From Piscirickettsiaceae bacterium (lineage in GTDB: Bacteria > Pseudomonadota > Gammaproteobacteria > Methylococcales > Cycloclasticaceae), in contig NVSW01000091.1 of the NCBI GenBank assembly GCA_002401365.1, positions 1-7,943 of the forward strand: DNA of 7,943 nt, read 5' to 3'. Of the stretch, positions 6,062 to 7,943 are shown one piece after another. The first letter of the stretch is position 1. Each line of letters starts with the position of its first letter. The translations under genes and the position numbers were made by a program. Under the pieces are notes generated by a model. It did not search any database and was not told the origin of the DNA. It saw nothing but the letters and a program-made list of their open reading frames with translations.

Positions 6062-6697
6062 CTAGTTTAACGCGTCTTCAACCTCACGTAACGCTTTACT
6101 AATATCAGCTTGTCGCCCCTTATCTGCCACTGGGCGGTTTGGCCTCTTTGGAGAGTTTTGAGCATGTAGCAAGTGAACTTTAGCCTGCTTATAATCACCT
6201 TGATCTTTTAGGAATTCAGCATAAAAATAATGACTGTCTATACCATCCGGATTTAGCTCAAGAGACTTTTTAAGTAACCTCTCAGCTTCGTCGTCATCAC
6301 CAAAGCTTATTGGCCAACCAGGCGCTTTAAAATATAGCGTGCCTAAACTCGTATAAGCAGAACCCGATAGTGCGGCATCATCAATTTTAATTGCTTTTTG
6401 AAGGTCATCTCTCGCTTCTTTTATTAAAGATAGCGCTGCTAACCCACCTTCCACACCGGCAAAACTAGATTTAATAATACCACTCCAAGTTAATACTTCA
6501 GCTGACTGGGGGGTTTCCTGTAACGATGTATCTGCTTGTTCAATAAGTGTTTTAAACTTTTTCTCTTGTGGCTCCCCTTTAAGCTGGTAATTAGCAATTG
6601 CCCAACCCGTTTGCAAATCTTCAACTACAGAATTAGCCAATAATGCGCTGGGCAAAAAAAGCAATAAAAGCAATGTATTAAATTTTATATTCATCAT
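6062..6697 (-). CDS. Exported TPR-repeat protein of unknown role
   Basis: This protein of 211 residues has a signal peptide (MMNIKFNTLLLLLFLPSALLANS, likely cut after LLA) and a helical periplasmic body. The frame extends six bases upstream to a TTG, but the ATG at 6695-6697 is preferred because AAGAGGG lies six bases before it. At least two TPR-like units are seen. One is AYTSLGTLYF...DDDEAERLLKKSLELNPDG, with the typical A-x-x-x-L-x-K-x-L-x-L-x-P ending. The next is SHYFYAEFLKDQGDYKQAKVHLLHA. An earlier helix pair (SLIKEARDDLQKAIKIDD) may be a degenerate third. The motif APGWPISFGD between repeats looks specific to its family. It sits between the SDR gene (16 bp) and the response regulator (4 bp). 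TPR proteins bind other proteins; a link to the oxidase/SDR pathway or to sensing is inference. Confidence 0.8.
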   Translation of the reverse strand: MMNIKFNTLLLLLFLPSALLANSVVEDLQTGWAIANYQLKGEPQEKKFKTLIEQADTSLQETPQSAEVLTWSGIIKSSFAGVEGGLAALSLIKEARDDLQKAIKIDDAALSGSAYTSLGTLYFKAPGWPISFGDDDEAERLLKKSLELNPDGIDSHYFYAEFLKDQGDYKQAKVHLLHAQNSPKRPNRPVADKGRQADISKALREVEDALN

Positions 6698-6703
6698 TCT
6701 CAA

Positions 6704-6710
6704 CCCTCTT
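6704..6710 (-). promoter_or_regulatory. Ribosome binding site deciding the TPR-protein start
   Basis: AAGAGGG on the minus strand is six bases upstream of the ATG at 6695-6697. A TTG at 6701-6703 would directly abut this site, which argues against it as the start. Confidence 0.65.
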
Positions 6711-6713
6711 AAT

Positions 6714-7502
6714 TTAACTAGACTTCTTTAAATATTCTTTAATCTTTGGCAACTGCTTAACGATCGAGCTTTCAACTACGCCCGGTAACAATCCATTAAC
6801 TCTTACAAATAACTTTTCCGGCCAACCAACAAAATGGTTCCTGTTATCTGTTTTTAAGAACGATACAAACTGTTCTGCTACCTCTTTAGGGTCATCCATT
6901 TTTGTGCCTAACTCTTTATTCATAGCACCAACATGACTATTGTTAATGGCTGTTTTAGTAGCACGTGGGGCAAAATACTGAACCTTAATATTGCTATCCA
7001 TCAGCTCTCGCCGCAAAGACTCAGTAAACCCTTTAATACCAAATTTACTAGCACTATAAACGCTATACCCAGGGTAACCAATGCTGCCAAAAGTAGAACC
7101 AATATTAATAACTTGTGCTTTTTGTTGATGATGGAGTAGCGGCAATAATGCGTGGGTCAACAAAATTGTGCTAGTCAAATTTGTATGAATAATTTGCCCG
7201 ATAAATTCTTGGCTCATCTCTTCAAACAAATCAAATTGCCCTATACCTGCATTATTAATCAATACACTAATACCTTGCTGAATACCTTGGCAGGCCTCGA
7301 CAACAGCACGTTGCCCCTCAGCGGTTGTTATGTCTGCTTTAACAACAATATGTTTTGAACCTAGATTACTATTTAATAACTCAAGTTTCTCTGCATTCCG
7401 ACCCACCAATACAAGCATCGCACCATTTGCACTTAACTGTTCAGCAATTGCGCTACCAATACCGCCGCTAGCGCCTGTTAATACAATCACATTACCTTTC
7501 AT
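6714..7502 (-). CDS. Short-chain dehydrogenase/reductase (classical SDR)
   Basis: This 262-residue oxidoreductase has a Rossmann fold using NAD(H) or NADP(H). The classical SDR motifs are all present: the cofactor loop TGASGGIG (9-16), NNAG (83-86), N108 in HTNLTS, catalytic S136 in INIGSTFGS, and Y149-x3-K153 in YSVYSASKFGIKG. The R35 after the second strand (VLVGRNAEKL) suggests a preference for NADP(H). The tail (LFVRVNGLLPGVVESSIV...) is hydrophobic and basic, as in SDRs acting on lipid-like substrates, though that reading is tentative. The ATG at 7500-7502 has AAGGA eight bases upstream. It begins 15 bp after the diiron-oxidase gene and is followed by the TPR gene, so it probably acts in the same pathway as the oxidase, reducing a carbonyl or oxidising an alcohol. 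The substrate cannot be deduced. Confidence 0.93.
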   Translation of the reverse strand: MKGNVIVLTGASGGIGSAIAEQLSANGAMLVLVGRNAEKLELLNSNLGSKHIVVKADITTAEGQRAVVEACQGIQQGISVLINNAGIGQFDLFEEMSQEFIGQIIHTNLTSTILLTHALLPLLHHQQKAQVINIGSTFGSIGYPGYSVYSASKFGIKGFTESLRRELMDSNIKVQYFAPRATKTAINNSHVGAMNKELGTKMDDPKEVAEQFVSFLKTDNRNHFVGWPEKLFVRVNGLLPGVVESSIVKQLPKIKEYLKKSS

Positions 7503-7517
7503 TTTCTCTATCCTTTT

Positions 7518-7943
7518 TTAGTTATTCGTTACACCGCGAAATACATCACCGTATAATCGGTAAAATATTTTTGCACAACGAATAATAAGCGCTTGTTCTT
7601 GTGGGTCATCAATCTTACCCATCAGGCCTTCAAAAAACTTAACATGTTCTTGATCTAGTGCACCATGAGAGCGTAAATAACTAAACGCTTCATCGGGTAA
7701 TTTTAGCGCCCTTTGAATACCATCTGCAGCCTGATCTGCCGTCGTAATACTCGTGCCTTCAAGCACGTGTACCATGCCAAAAAAACCCAATGGATTAACC
7801 CTGTTTGCCATATCGTAGGCATACGCCACCATCAATTCTGTTTCTATAGACGGCAAGCCACAACGAACCGCCTCTTTATCACCACCACAGGCGGCAATAT
7901 CGTTCAAAATCCATTCCTGATGACCTAGTTCTTCTTCAATGTA
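7518..7943 (-). CDS. Heme-oxygenase-like diiron oxidase (TenA/PqqC/UndA-type), 5' end outside window
   Basis: This is the C-terminal 141 residues of an iron-containing redox enzyme with the heme-oxygenase-like helical fold. The frame is open to the window edge. A TTG at 7905-7907 is not the start, because codons further upstream spell YIEEELGHQEW, which contains a family metal-binding motif. Counting from the edge, candidate iron ligands are E5-x2-H8 (ELGH), E62 (MVHVLEGTS), and H93-x3-D97-x2-H100 (HGALDQEH). This E-x-x-H / E / H-x3-D-x2-H pattern is that of non-heme diiron members such as UndA and CADD, not of true heme oxygenases or thiaminases. Such enzymes cleave or oxidise fatty-acid- or amino-acid-like substrates with O2. 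It is the most upstream visible gene of the operon, 15 bp before the SDR. The substrate is unknown. Confidence 0.82.
   Translation of the reverse strand, partial: YIEEELGHQEWILNDIAACGGDKEAVRCGLPSIETELMVAYAYDMANRVNPLGFFGMVHVLEGTSITTADQAADGIQRALKLPDEAFSYLRSHGALDQEHVKFFEGLMGKIDDPQEQALIIRCAKIFYRLYGDVFRGVTNN

Noticed and set aside
5834..6070. A + strand frame opposite the response regulator receiver domain
   Set aside because: Its Ser/Thr-rich translation is typical of an antisense shadow; the regulator on the other strand is unmistakable.
7905..7907. TTG as the start of the diiron oxidase
   Set aside because: Twelve more in-frame codons up to the edge encode YIEEELGHQEWI, which carries the E-x-x-H metal motif, so the gene is truncated by the window rather than starting here.
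7518..7943. Thiaminase II (TenA) or true heme oxygenase function for the oxidase gene
   Set aside because: The metal-ligand pattern with E-x-x-H and H-x3-D-x2-H fits diiron HDO enzymes. No TenA active-site Cys motif or thiamine gene neighbours are visible.
1..7943. CRISPR array, tRNA, rRNA or mobile element
   Set aside because: No regularly spaced direct repeats, no cloverleaf-like sequence with a conserved CCA-end context, and no transposase, integrase or terminal inverted repeats were found on reading both strands.

Overview
The window reads as chromosomal DNA of a moderately AT-rich Gram-negative bacterium, most likely a marine-type gammaproteobacterium. This rests on the style of the proteins: a QseC/PmrB-like two-component pair, a beta-carbonic anhydrase of the E. 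coli Can type, a DUF2721 protein, and an exported barrel-like protein ending in Phe. I cannot name a genus. No RNA gene, insertion sequence, CRISPR array or phage gene is visible.

Left part (1-2197), ordinary housekeeping genes. The 3' part of a CoxE-like von Willebrand A protein runs rightward and meets a convergent dodecin gene with no base between the two stop codons. A 207-bp divergent spacer (858-1064) separates dodecin from a complete beta-carbonic anhydrase. Next comes a leftward DUF2721 membrane protein with a GTG start, a good ribosome binding site and a consensus -10 box.

Right part (2198-7943), the main interest. Eight leftward genes sit almost without gaps. In transcription order they are: a heme-oxygenase-like diiron oxidase (5' end outside the window), a short-chain dehydrogenase/reductase, an exported TPR protein, an OmpR-family response regulator, a QseC/TctE-like sensor kinase, a periplasmic cupredoxin-fold protein, an FTR1-type iron permease, and an exported barrel-like protein of unknown family. 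Spacings run from +16 bp to -14 bp, including two 4-bp ATGA overlaps, so this looks like one transcript entering from beyond position 7943.

Working idea (inference): the operon joins a small oxidative/reductive metabolic module (oxidase, SDR, TPR) to a metal-import module (cupredoxin, FTR1, barrel-like protein), with a two-component system encoded between them. The oxidase family needs iron and FTR1 supplies iron, so co-regulation is sensible, but neither the substrate nor the signal can be read from the sequence. The cupredoxin-like protein has no Cys or Met in its mature part, so it is unlikely to be a classical copper electron carrier. The DNA beyond 7943 is needed to see the start of the operon and any activating enzyme, such as an acyl ligase.
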